Below, piece after piece: positions 17,001-24,402 of a stretch of DNA of 64,000 nt. The position numbers and the translations under genes are program-made. Within the stretch, counting starts at the first letter, position 1, and each line of letters starts with the position of its first letter. Origin of the DNA: Simonsiella muelleri ATCC 29453 (lineage in GTDB: Bacteria > Pseudomonadota > Gammaproteobacteria > Burkholderiales > Neisseriaceae). The notes under the pieces were generated by a model. That model did no database searches and was not told where the DNA came from. It saw only the letters and a list, made by a program, of their open reading frames with translations. The stretch spans positions 2,294,001 to 2,358,000 of the forward strand of contig NZ_CP019448.1 of NCBI RefSeq assembly GCF_002951835.1, read 5' to 3'.

Positions 17001-18269
17001 CGCGCTCAATCCATTATTGAAGTGGAATTGAAACGCTATCGCCAAGATTTGAACGACCAAATTCGTATTTTTGACAATGACGCATTTGACCGTATTGAGC
17101 GCATGATTGTGGGACAAAAAGCCAACGGCGGTCCGAACAAATTAGCTAAAGGCAAAGAAATCACATCTGAATATTTGCGTGAATTGCCTAGCCGTCATGA
17201 TTGGTTTGACGTACGCGTTGCCGATGAAGACATCGCCAAACAAATGGAATTGATTAAACTTTCATTGCAACAAAAACGCCAAGAAGCGGAAGAGTTGTAT
17301 GAAGTGAAAAAACGCAAAATGACACAAGGTGATGAATTGCCGCCAGGTGTACAAAAAATGGTGAAAGTGTTTATCGCCATCAAACGCCGCTTGCAGGCAG
17401 GCGATAAAATGGCGGGTCGCCACGGTAACAAAGGTGTGGTATCGCGCATCTTGCCTGTCGAAGACATGCCATATATGGCGGACGGTCGCACGGTGGATAT
17501 TGTGTTGAACCCATTGGGCGTACCTTCACGTATGAACATTGGTCAGATTTTGGAAGTACACTTGGGTTGGGCGGCAAAAGGTATTGGTCAGCGCATTGAT
17601 AAAATGCTGGCTGAACAACGCAAAGTCAGCGAATTGCGCGATTTCTTGAACAAGTTGTACAACGGTAGCGGTAAAAAAGAAGATTTGGACAGTTTGAGCG
17701 ATGACGAAATCATCACGCTGGCTGAAAATTTACGCCGTGGCGCAACATTTGCATCGCCAGTATTTGACGGTGCGAAAGAGCAAGAAATTTACGAAATGTT
17801 GAATTTGGCGTACCCAAGCGAAGACCCCGATATTCAAAAACTGGGTTTCAATGACACCAAAACGCAAATCACTTTGTATGATGGACGTTCGGGCGAAGCG
17901 TTTGACCGCCGTGTTACCGTGGGCGTGATGCATTATTTGAAACTGCACCACTTGGTTGATGAGAAAATGCACGCACGTTCTACTGGCCCGTACTCTTTGG
18001 TAACGCAACAGCCGTTGGGTGGTAAAGCGCAATTCGGTGGTCAGCGTTTCGGTGAGATGGAGGTGTGGGCGTTGGAAGCATACGGCGCGGCGTACACCTT
18101 GCAAGAAATGTTAACGGTTAAATCCGATGACGTAACAGGCCGCACCAAAATGTACGAAAACATCGTCAAAGGCGAACACAAAATTGATGCAGGTATGCCC
18201 GAGTCGTTTAATGTGATTGTCAAAGAAATCCGTTCGCTGGGCTTGGATATTGATTTGGAACAGAATTGA
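14100..18269 (+). CDS. rpoB: RNA polymerase subunit beta
   Basis: A 1389-residue catalytic subunit. The start at 14100 gives [15 protein letters not shown], the normal N-terminus, with TTTTGGAG upstream; a longer frame begins at 14058. The rifampicin region reads [20 protein letters not shown] followed by [11 protein letters not shown], with the susceptible residues in place. Other conserved blocks are [30 protein letters not shown] and the C-terminal [16 protein letters not shown]. A DUS (16043-16057) is read in frame as SSGCLK. rpoC does not follow directly: a 6.1-kb island intervenes. Confidence 0.98.
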   Translation: [1389 protein letters not shown]

Positions 18270-18325
18270 TATTTGAGTTAAATTGATTTTCAGGCAGCCT
18301 GAAAAATGGGAAATACGGTTATTTA

Positions 18326-18371
18326 ATTGTAGGGTGGGTGCAAGTACCCACACTACGTTTGCTCTACCCTA
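18326..18371. repeat. Small nested-palindrome element
   Basis: GTAGGGTGGGTGCAAGTACCC begins a segment in which GGGTGCAAGTACCC is a short hairpin nested inside TAGGGT...ACCCTA. Such 'GGGTGGGTGC...' pieces occur as repeated intergenic elements in Neisseriaceae (remembered, not tested). Only one copy is seen here. Confidence 0.35.
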
Positions 18372-18399
18372 TGCTGACTCCATAAATAAGGAAACTGTG

Positions 18400-18846
18400 A
18401 TGTTACGAGTATTTAATTCGCGAAAACAATTATATCCGCTCATTTATTATGGCTTGTTAATGCCATTGATTTCAGGTGTTGTAATGGGTTTATTTACAGG
18501 ATTTTCTTTTTTTACATGTGAACATCATTTTGTTGTTGAATTGATGTCGGGGCTGTATTGGATTTGTATTTGGATAGTTGGAGCATATGCTTTTGGTGGT
18601 TGTACAGCATGTATAACTGGTTTAGTTGCTTCAATTCTTGTGAATAAAAATATTGCTAAATGGAAATTTTTATTTATAACTATAATTTCTGCAGTATGTA
18701 CATCTTTTTTGATTTTATTTTTACTTATTGATTTTAAAAAACCTTTTAATGAGTTAATGATGATATGGAGCATACTAAGTACAATTATAACTACATTGCT
18801 ATATTTCAAAACAAAAAATTTTCATTATTTTACTAATAAAGGATAG
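18400..18846 (+). CDS. Multi-span membrane protein, hypothetical
   Basis: A 148-residue, very hydrophobic protein with about four membrane segments (~13-35, 45-68, 82-105, 120-137) and short Lys/Asn-rich loops; no family recognised. The ATG at 18400 is supported by AAGGAAA seven bases upstream; an open extension to 18283 runs through the DUS and is not used. It is the first gene of the island inserted between rpoB and rpoC and is much more AT-rich than rpoB. A role in immunity to a toxin is possible but unproven. Confidence 0.6.
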   Translation: MLRVFNSRKQLYPLIYYGLLMPLISGVVMGLFTGFSFFTCEHHFVVELMSGLYWICIWIVGAYAFGGCTACITGLVASILVNKNIAKWKFLFITIISAVCTSFLILFLLIDFKKPFNELMMIWSILSTIITTLLYFKTKNFHYFTNKG

Positions 18847-18970
18847 TAATTGTGGCAACTCATATTTTTTATTACCATTTTTCTTGAAAAAGGAAATGTA
18901 ATTTTGAATTTGAGGGAGTAATCATGGCAGGTTTTAGTTTAGACGATGCTTTTGAATTGTTACAAGGAGT

Positions 18971-19967
18971 ACGCCATTCTCAACTCTATCTAAATTAAGA
19001 TATGGCAATTGAATAAAAAGGGGCATAACCCCACTCTTAAAGATACCCGTCAAGATAATCCGAAAGAGAGACAGTTATGCCCCAAGACGAATTTATCATT
19101 AAAACGTATCTAATGGTAGATGCTTTATACAATCAGCTCGTTCAAAAACCATTAAGACAAGGTGGCTTTGCACCCAAACTTTCAGATTGTGAACTGATTT
19201 GTATGGAAATTGTTGGCGAATTTCTCGGTATGGATACCGATAAAAAAATTTGGCAATATTTCAAACAACATTGGCAAAATTGGTTTCCCAATTTAGGCTC
19301 TTACCCTAATTTTGCCAAACAATGTGCCAATTTGTATTGGGTTAAACAACAAATGCATCAAAAAATCACTGCAAATTGGTGTGAGCAAACAGAGTATTAT
19401 GCAGATGCCTTTCCTATTGCAGTCTGTAAATTTGCCCGAGCTAAACGCCATCAAAATTTTCGTGCATATGCGACGTTCGGTTATTGCGCTTCCAAAAAAG
19501 AGACCTATTATGGTTTTAAAGGTCATCTTTTGATTACTCGCTCAGGTATGATTAAAGCCTTTACTTTTACAGCTGCCAATGTTGATGAACGGCAGGTATT
19601 ACCTGAACTTTTAGAAGGCAAAACAGGGTTTGTTGGTGCGGACAAAGGGTATTTAAGTTCTGAATTAAAAGATGAAATGAAACAAAGCCATATTAATTTA
19701 CAAACACCTTATCGTAGCAATATGAAAGATGACAGAAGTCCTCAATTTCTCAAATGGCTAAAAAATAGTCGCCGTATGATTGAAACAGTTATTGGTCAAT
19801 TAACAGAGAGATTTAACATGGAAATAGTTCGTACAAAAAATCTGTTTCACCAATCTAACCGTTTTATTCGGAAAATTTTATCGCATAATTTTTGCTGTTT
19901 ACTGAATCAACAAATTCAACACCCAATTACTCAATTTGCTGGGTTAATTGGGTGTTGAGAATGGCGT
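18971..19967 (+). mobile_element. IS982-family-like insertion sequence, complete
   Basis: 997 bp bounded by perfect 14-bp terminal inverted repeats ACGCCATTCTCAAC (18971-18984) and GTTGAGAATGGCGT (19954-19967). It is flanked by a perfect 7-bp target duplication AAGGAGT (18964-18970 and 19968-19974). One transposase gene fills it. Size, IR beginning with AC and duplication length fit IS982. Intact ends and frame suggest it could be active. Confidence 0.9.
19077..19958 (+). CDS. IS982-like DDE transposase
   Basis: A 293-residue, apparently intact transposase. The N-terminal part has the helical KLSDCELICMEIVGEFLG motif. The DDE core shows YADAFPIAVC (first Asp), GFVGADKGYLSSELKDEM (second Asp) and RRMIETVIGQLTERFNME (Glu). 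FGYCASKKETYYGFKGHLLI in the middle is typical of IS982-group enzymes. AGAGA lies just upstream of ATG. The stop lies within the right terminal repeat region. Confidence 0.85.
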   Translation: MPQDEFIIKTYLMVDALYNQLVQKPLRQGGFAPKLSDCELICMEIVGEFLGMDTDKKIWQYFKQHWQNWFPNLGSYPNFAKQCANLYWVKQQMHQKITANWCEQTEYYADAFPIAVCKFARAKRHQNFRAYATFGYCASKKETYYGFKGHLLITRSGMIKAFTFTAANVDERQVLPELLEGKTGFVGADKGYLSSELKDEMKQSHINLQTPYRSNMKDDRSPQFLKWLKNSRRMIETVIGQLTERFNMEIVRTKNLFHQSNRFIRKILSHNFCCLLNQQIQHPITQFAGLIGC

Positions 19968-20140
19968 AAGGAGTGGTATCTACAACACCAGCAACATATA
20001 GTGCCGCCACAGGTGTGGAAACTATTGCCAATAATCAAAGAAATGGTACTCATAATTTAACAGATTTTTTATCTTATTCTTCTAGTATTGTTTCATCTGT
20101 GAATGCTTATGCGGCAATGATAAACAAAAATACACTTTAA

Positions 20141-20305
20141 CCCAAATTACTTTGTATGATGGGCGTTCAGGTGAACCATTTGACCGCCGCGTAACGGTGG
20201 GTGTGATGCATTATTTGAAATTGATGCTTGTATGCCTGAATCATTCACTGTGATTGTCAAAGAAATCCGTTCGCTGGGCTTGGATATTGATTTGGAACAG
20301 AACTA
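20141..20305 (+). pseudogene. Decayed second copy of the rpoB 3' end
   Basis: Bases 20141-20222 match rpoB ~17864-17945 (codons for [22 protein letters not shown]). The sequence then jumps to match rpoB ~18180-18270 ([21 protein letters not shown] and stop). About 240 bases are deleted between, at a GAAAT-like microhomology. It differs from the real rpoB at roughly one base in ten, so it is not a recent duplication. It is followed by a DUS at the same relative place as after the true rpoB. Confidence 0.88.
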
Positions 20306-20359
20306 AATTTGTTTCAGGCAGCCTGAAAACCATTTTTATCAAATAAATAAGGAAATTTC

Positions 20360-20869
20360 ATGGCTTTTATTGAAACAACGATTATCCCAGAGATGATAGA
20401 AAAATATGATATGGCGCAAGATTATTTAAAAATTGCCAATCATAAACGACAAGATTTTTTGACTTATGGTCAAGAAGAACCTTTTGGCAAAAGTATAATG
20501 GCGTATAGACGATTAGAAAATTTGGGTCAAATAGATCCAATTGTGATTGATGAACAACAAAATTGTTATTTGCGTTATGGTAATTGTGCCAGTGTCATAT
20601 TTGGGGTACGTCCACATAATTATGTGTTTTTTTATTATAAGGGACAAAGAATTTATTTGGTTGTGGATTTTGTTTCTGGTAAAAAAGATTTAATTAATAA
20701 AAGCTATGCAATAGAATACAAAGTTATCCAAGTTAATTCATTATCTACTATTAGTGTGAATGAGCAATTTCTTGGGTTGCTTAAAGATGCATTGTATACC
20801 TATTATTATAATTTCCATAATTTTAATGATTGGAAATGTACAGTATCTGTTTGTTTTGATTTTATTTAG
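20360..20869 (+). CDS. Hypothetical cytosolic protein, 169 aa
   Basis: Not recognised. No signal peptide or membrane helix; Tyr/Phe-rich with a helical start (TTIIPEMIEKYDMAQDYLK) and a beta-rich middle (NYVFFYYKGQRIYLVVDFVSG). AAGGAAA lies six bases before ATG. It follows the rpoB-tail fragment and a DUS, just as the 18400 gene follows the real rpoB. Size, AT-richness and island context resemble orphan immunity genes of contact- or secretion-dependent toxins; this is inference. Confidence 0.55.
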   Translation: MAFIETTIIPEMIEKYDMAQDYLKIANHKRQDFLTYGQEEPFGKSIMAYRRLENLGQIDPIVIDEQQNCYLRYGNCASVIFGVRPHNYVFFYYKGQRIYLVVDFVSGKKDLINKSYAIEYKVIQVNSLSTISVNEQFLGLLKDALYTYYYNFHNFNDWKCTVSVCFDFI

Positions 20870-20875
20870 TAACCA

Positions 20876-21007
20876 TATCAAATTGTAGCATTAGCTAAAT
20901 CTAATGATGATTTTAAGAATCTTACGAGTGTTGACAATAGGGAACAGCCCTATCATTTTGCCAAACTCGTAACCCAAAATTATGAAGTAGTCGCTCATTG
21001 GAAATGA
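20876..21007 (+). pseudogene. Protein-coding remnant, 43 aa
   Basis: A start-less open stretch with strongly protein-like content, reading YQIVALAKSNDDFKNLTSVD and ending EVVAHWK before TGA. It has no ribosome site and no ATG. It is probably the C-terminal leftover of a toxin-like gene whose body was lost. It runs into the first copy of the 230-bp direct repeat. Confidence 0.4.
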
Positions 21008-22102
21008 CCGCGCAATGGGTATTGTTGATTTATCAAGCCCCTCTATACTTACTTCACTCAATAAGAATTAGAAATTAATAAAAAATGAAATATCTTTTAA
21101 ATTCTATCATTATTTTTATTATCAGTATGTCATTGCTTGCTTGTGATAATAAAGACAAAGCTGTACCACCAGTACAAGAGGAAGTTTATGACTTCCGTAA
21201 TGAAAAATATCAGGATTTTTATTCTAGGTTTATGAGAAAGGTTGAGAGGGTAGATAGTGAAAGTATTGTTAATAATACATTCCAAAGAACTTTTGATAAG
21301 AAATTTATTGAATCTCACTTGGGAGCTAAAGATGCTCCAAAAGAAATTGTATTTAAATTGATTGTTGAACGAGTAGATGAAAAACATATCTTACAAGCAG
21401 GTGGAAGAGAAATTTTTCATAAACTTGATGAAATTAAACATCGTTATAATTATTTGAAAAAAACAAGGGAATAGAGAGTTTTCGTACCAATTGTGTTTAA
21501 GTGTTGATGAAGAGATTGGATTGGATTGTCTGAAAGATTTGCGTTATAGAGGGTTTGAGTATTTTTATTTTGCAAATGGTCAGTTAAAAGACGAACATAT
21601 TTCTCAATTCTTATCATTTTTATGCGATGTAATCAATAATCAGAAGATTTGTGAGTTGTCTGTTGTTCCCAGCAAAACCCACAACATTAGAGTAACTATT
21701 TACTTTGGCAAACCACAAGAATTTTTTTATATTATGCCGTATGTAGAAAAATATCTTTACCAAATGACCGGAGAACACTTATGGCAAACTTCACCTAAAG
21801 AGAATTAGAGATTATCTCTACAGCTTATGTGGATATTAAGTTTCGCATGAATGGCAATTTGGAAAGACCGCGCAATCGATATTGTTGATTTACCAAGCTC
21901 CTCTATACTTACTTCACTCAATAAGAATTAGAGATTAATAAAAAATGAAATATCTTTTAAATTCTATCATTATTTTTATTATCAGTATGTCATTACTTGC
22001 TTGTAATAATAAAGACAAAGCTGTGCCACAAGTACAAGAAGAAGTTTATGACTTCCGTAATGAAAAATATCAGGATTTTTATTCAAGGTTTATGAGAGAA
22101 GT
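21006..22102 (+). repeat. Direct repeat, 860-bp period (tandem lipoprotein units)
   Basis: About 235 bases beginning GACCGCGCAAT are almost identical at 21006-21242 and 21866-22102. They include the upstream region (CTCTATACTTACTTCACTCA) and the first ~50 codons of a lipoprotein. Beyond that the two units diverge strongly, so shared leaders carry different C-terminal parts. Confidence 0.9.
21085..21808 (+). pseudogene. Lipoprotein A, frameshifted at an A7 tract
   Basis: The signal peptide ends MSLLAC (lipobox), then DNKDKAVPPVQEEVYDFRNE. The frame stops at 21474 just after A7 (21457-21463). With A6 the frame continues as QGNREFSYQLCLSVDEEIGL and runs to 21808. The last part (FGKPQEFFYIMPYVEKYL) matches the end of lipoprotein B (FSNPQDFFYIINYVEKYF). 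It is either decayed or phase-variable by slippage. It is followed by ATGGCAAACTTCACC then TAA (21781-21798), a truncated copy of the start of the next unit's downstream gene. Confidence 0.7.
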
Positions 22103-22592
22103 TGAAAAAAAAGATAAAGGTAGTATTAATCCCAATGATGGTTTTGAAAAGTCGTTTGATTATCAGAAGATAAAACAAGTTTTAGATATTGAACATCCTA
22201 ATCAAAGTATATTATTTAAATTAAATATTTATAGACTTGACCCAAATAGTAGGTATGTAGGTATGCTAGGTAAATATCAAAATAAAGAAGATATTTTAGC
22301 ACACCTACAGCAACAACAAATTAATTTTAAATATCAGGAATGTTCATTGGAAAAGCAAGTGGATGGATTATATTGCCTTGATACAAAACAATTAATCTAC
22401 TACTATTTACCCAATAACTCAAAAAACAAGATTAAAAATATCAATCAAAGTATTTATGTGTACTGTAATTTAAATTGTAGAATTTTGGATTATCCAACTT
22501 ATCCTTACAATGTAAAAATCAGTATTCACTTTTCAAATCCACAGGATTTTTTCTATATCATTAATTATGTAGAAAAATATTTTTTAAAATGA
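21945..22592 (+). CDS. Lipoprotein B (paralogue of A), 215 aa
   Basis: An intact frame. Signal peptide MKYLLNSIIIFIISMSLLAC with lipobox LLAC, then a charged linker shared with paralogue A and a divergent C-terminal domain with Cys pairs (ECSLEKQVDGLYC; YCNLNC). Function not recognised. Lipoproteins placed directly upstream of a toxin start are typical immunity proteins of periplasm-acting toxins, and a truncated downstream start follows after 13 bases. No good Shine-Dalgarno is seen (only AATAAAAA). Confidence 0.68.
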   Translation: MKYLLNSIIIFIISMSLLACNNKDKAVPQVQEEVYDFRNEKYQDFYSRFMREVEKKDKGSINPNDGFEKSFDYQKIKQVLDIEHPNQSILFKLNIYRLDPNSRYVGMLGKYQNKEDILAHLQQQQINFKYQECSLEKQVDGLYCLDTKQLIYYYLPNNSKNKIKNINQSIYVYCNLNCRILDYPTYPYNVKISIHFSNPQDFFYIINYVEKYFLK

Positions 22593-22605
22593 CAGGAGAA
22601 CATAT

Positions 22606-22707
22606 ATGGCAACGTTCACTCAAGCAGAAGTAAATCGCATTAAAGCAATGTACAACAATATTATCAATCGTATGAATGATTCAGGTACGATTGCCCTTAA
22701 TCCTTAG
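22606..22707 (+). pseudogene. Truncated N-terminus of the gene downstream of lipoprotein B
   Basis: GGAGAA lies eight bases before ATG; the frame reads MATFTQAEVNRIKAMYNNII and stops at TAG 22705-22707 after 33 codons. After the stop the same frame continues AGGKTKVGPLLF into the DUS. The first unit has the same start cut to five codons. It looks like the beginning of a toxin/effector gene lost in both copies. Confidence 0.55.
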
Positions 22708-22776
22708 GCTGGCGGTAAGACGAAAGTTGGGCCCCTGCTTTTCAGGCAGCCTGAAAAGCAATTTGGGAAAATTATC

Positions 22777-23622
22777 ATGAAACTTTTTAAAAAATATTTA
22801 TTTTTTGTGTTGTTGATTGTGATGATTTTGGGTGGTTTCTTTTTCTATCATAAGCAGTCATCAAATCCTGAATTGGTATATTGGGAATACATGATTAACC
22901 AAGACCCCAAGCCTAAACATATTTCGGAAGAAGAATATTTTTTAGGAAATCAAGAAGGTATGTGTTGGCGAGATAATAAAGTTTATTCAAAAGATGAACT
23001 TTTACAAAAAGCAAAATTACAATTTCTGATGTATATAGAGAAAAAAATTGATGATTATCAATATGGGAGAGTTTTAGACGCTTCCGAAAAAAATTATATT
23101 GATACAGATGTAATATGCCAAAAAAATCCTTTAAATTGCCAATTATATCAGTCTAAATTGACCTTGAAGAAAAATGAATTGGTGGAATTTTTAGAAAAAG
23201 ATGATAATGTAGATAAAATTATTGAGACAGCGAGACAGTTTTCTGTAGAACAAGAATATATGGAAAATTTAAATCAAACCTACATTGCTAGATATCATAA
23301 TGCTCAAGAATTTTTTCCTGTTGATTGTTGTAAAATTCAGAAAGTAGAGCAATTTATTGATTTTACTCAATCAAAAGATGGTAAGCAGTTTATTTTATTA
23401 ACAGATAAACTATCTAAATTGATGCAGCAAAAAATAGTCAAGAATTTAGGTTTAAATCATGCATTATTTTTAGTTAATTCTATTCGTACACATATTGATA
23501 TTCAAAATACCCCTGTATTTCGTATAAGAAATATATATGATTCAAGTGTATACGAAATTTTTATTTTAAATAATTGTGGGGATATTTTCCCTATTTCTAT
23601 AATTTTAAATAAAAATTGGTAG
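22777..23622 (+). CDS. Membrane-anchored protein, 281 aa, hypothetical
   Basis: One N-terminal hydrophobic segment (KKYLFFVLLIVMILGGFFFY, ~5-24) acts as an anchor or uncleaved signal. The rest is a Lys/Glu/Asn-rich, mostly helical periplasmic domain with several cysteines (CWRDNK, CQKNPLNC, CCKIQ, NNCGD). No family recognised. The ribosome site is weak (GGGAAAATT). A DUS (22741-22755) lies 22 bases upstream. Its setting among orphan lipoproteins suggests an immunity-type role, unproven. Confidence 0.6.
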   Translation: MKLFKKYLFFVLLIVMILGGFFFYHKQSSNPELVYWEYMINQDPKPKHISEEEYFLGNQEGMCWRDNKVYSKDELLQKAKLQFLMYIEKKIDDYQYGRVLDASEKNYIDTDVICQKNPLNCQLYQSKLTLKKNELVEFLEKDDNVDKIIETARQFSVEQEYMENLNQTYIARYHNAQEFFPVDCCKIQKVEQFIDFTQSKDGKQFILLTDKLSKLMQQKIVKNLGLNHALFLVNSIRTHIDIQNTPVFRIRNIYDSSVYEIFILNNCGDIFPISIILNKNW

Positions 23623-23629
23623 TGTTCCA

Positions 23630-23812
23630 AAAAGTATGATGCCTCAAAATTAAGCACTAAACATAACCAAAATTAACATAGTGAAATAACATATCAAACG
23701 CTTTAAAATGGAAAAACTTCTGTTTAGAAAAACAGTAAGAACGCCTTACTGCACGAGCTATTTTGTGCCTTAACCTGTTGTTATTACCTTTAATGCCAAC
23801 CGTGTATCGAAC
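23630..23812 (-). mobile_element. IS1-family transposase remnant
   Basis: On the minus strand about 50 codons ending at TAG (23657-23659) read TVGIKGNNNRLRHKIARAVR, then RRSYCFSKQKFFHFKAFDML and HYVNFGYV. This is the C-terminal end of an InsB-type IS1 transposase (GI-GNN-R-RH-...CFSK). The 5' part is missing and the fragment abuts RTX sequence, so IS1-associated deletion probably joined them. Confidence 0.75.
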
Positions 23813-24335
23813 CATTACTGGTAATATTTTTGCCAATCAACTGTTTGGTGGCTCAGGTAATGATATAATTAAAGGTTTGTTGGGTAATGATGCTTTGAAT
23901 GGTGGATTAGGAAATGACCGTTTAGAAGGTGGTTTAGGCGCAGATACCTATGTGTTTAAAGCAGGAGATGGTCATGACCGCTTGTATGATAGTGGTGGCA
24001 ACGATACTTTGCGCCTTAAAGATGTGAGTTTAGACCGTTTGTGGTTCAGCCGTGATGGGAAAAATTTGCACATTGATGTATTGGATAATGGAGGTTCTGT
24101 TACCATTGAAAATTATTTTACAAGTGCAAAATCAACTCACTTTACCATCAATGCGATTGAACATTTCCAAACCGATGGGCGTCATTTGTTTTCCAGTTAT
24201 GTAAACAGGTTATTGAATATCATGAAAAAATTTAAACCTACTGAACACGTTGATTGGAATGTAGATATGCAAAAACAGCATTATTTACAAAATAATCATA
24301 TTGAACAATATTGGCAATCTATTGAACAGTATTAA
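23813..24335 (+). pseudogene. RTX protein internal/C-terminal fragment
   Basis: An open frame (readable from 23763 inside the IS1 remnant) with RTX nonapeptides GGSGNDIIK, GLLGNDALN, GGLGNDRLE and GGLGADTYV, which bind Ca2+. These are followed by the usual post-repeat block (FKAGDGHDRLYD, NDTLRLKDV, LDNGGSVTIENYF). The last ~45 residues look unrelated. No N-terminal toxin part and no genuine start: a stranded piece of a haemolysin/FrpC-like type I secreted protein. The region just upstream of rpoC is formed by its 3' end. Confidence 0.78.
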
Positions 24336-24350
24336 AGTAAGATTTATTTT
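24322..24350 (+). promoter_or_regulatory. Candidate promoter for rpoC
   Basis: TTGAAC (24322-24327), 17-base spacer, TATTTT (24345-24350), overlapping the end of the RTX fragment and the DUS (24349-24363), 53 bases before rpoC. With rpoB 6 kb upstream and an IS between, some local promoter is expected; this is the best-looking one. Confidence 0.4.
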
Positions 24351-24402
24351 CAGGCTGCCTGAAAGTAAAACAGTTTCAAAATCGCCCTAACTAGGAGCAA
24401 AA

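Larger units (their letters stand above)
18924..20140 (+). pseudogene. 70-aa ORF interrupted by an IS element
   Basis: GAGGGAG precedes ATG at 18924, which reads MAGFSLDDAFELLQG before the IS. Removing the IS and one copy of the 7-bp duplication restores an uninterrupted 70-codon frame (18924-18970 joined to 19975-20140). It continues VVSTTPATYSAATGVETIAN and ends at TAA 20138-20140. The Ser/Thr/Ala-rich product has no recognised family. Exact restoration shows that the insertion is recent. Confidence 0.75.

Noticed and set aside
18270..24402. Prophage or integrative element with attachment sites between rpoB and rpoC
   Set aside because: No integrase, no tRNA target and no att-like direct repeats; the repeat of rpoB is at its 3' end only and divergent, which fits recombination of transformed DNA better.
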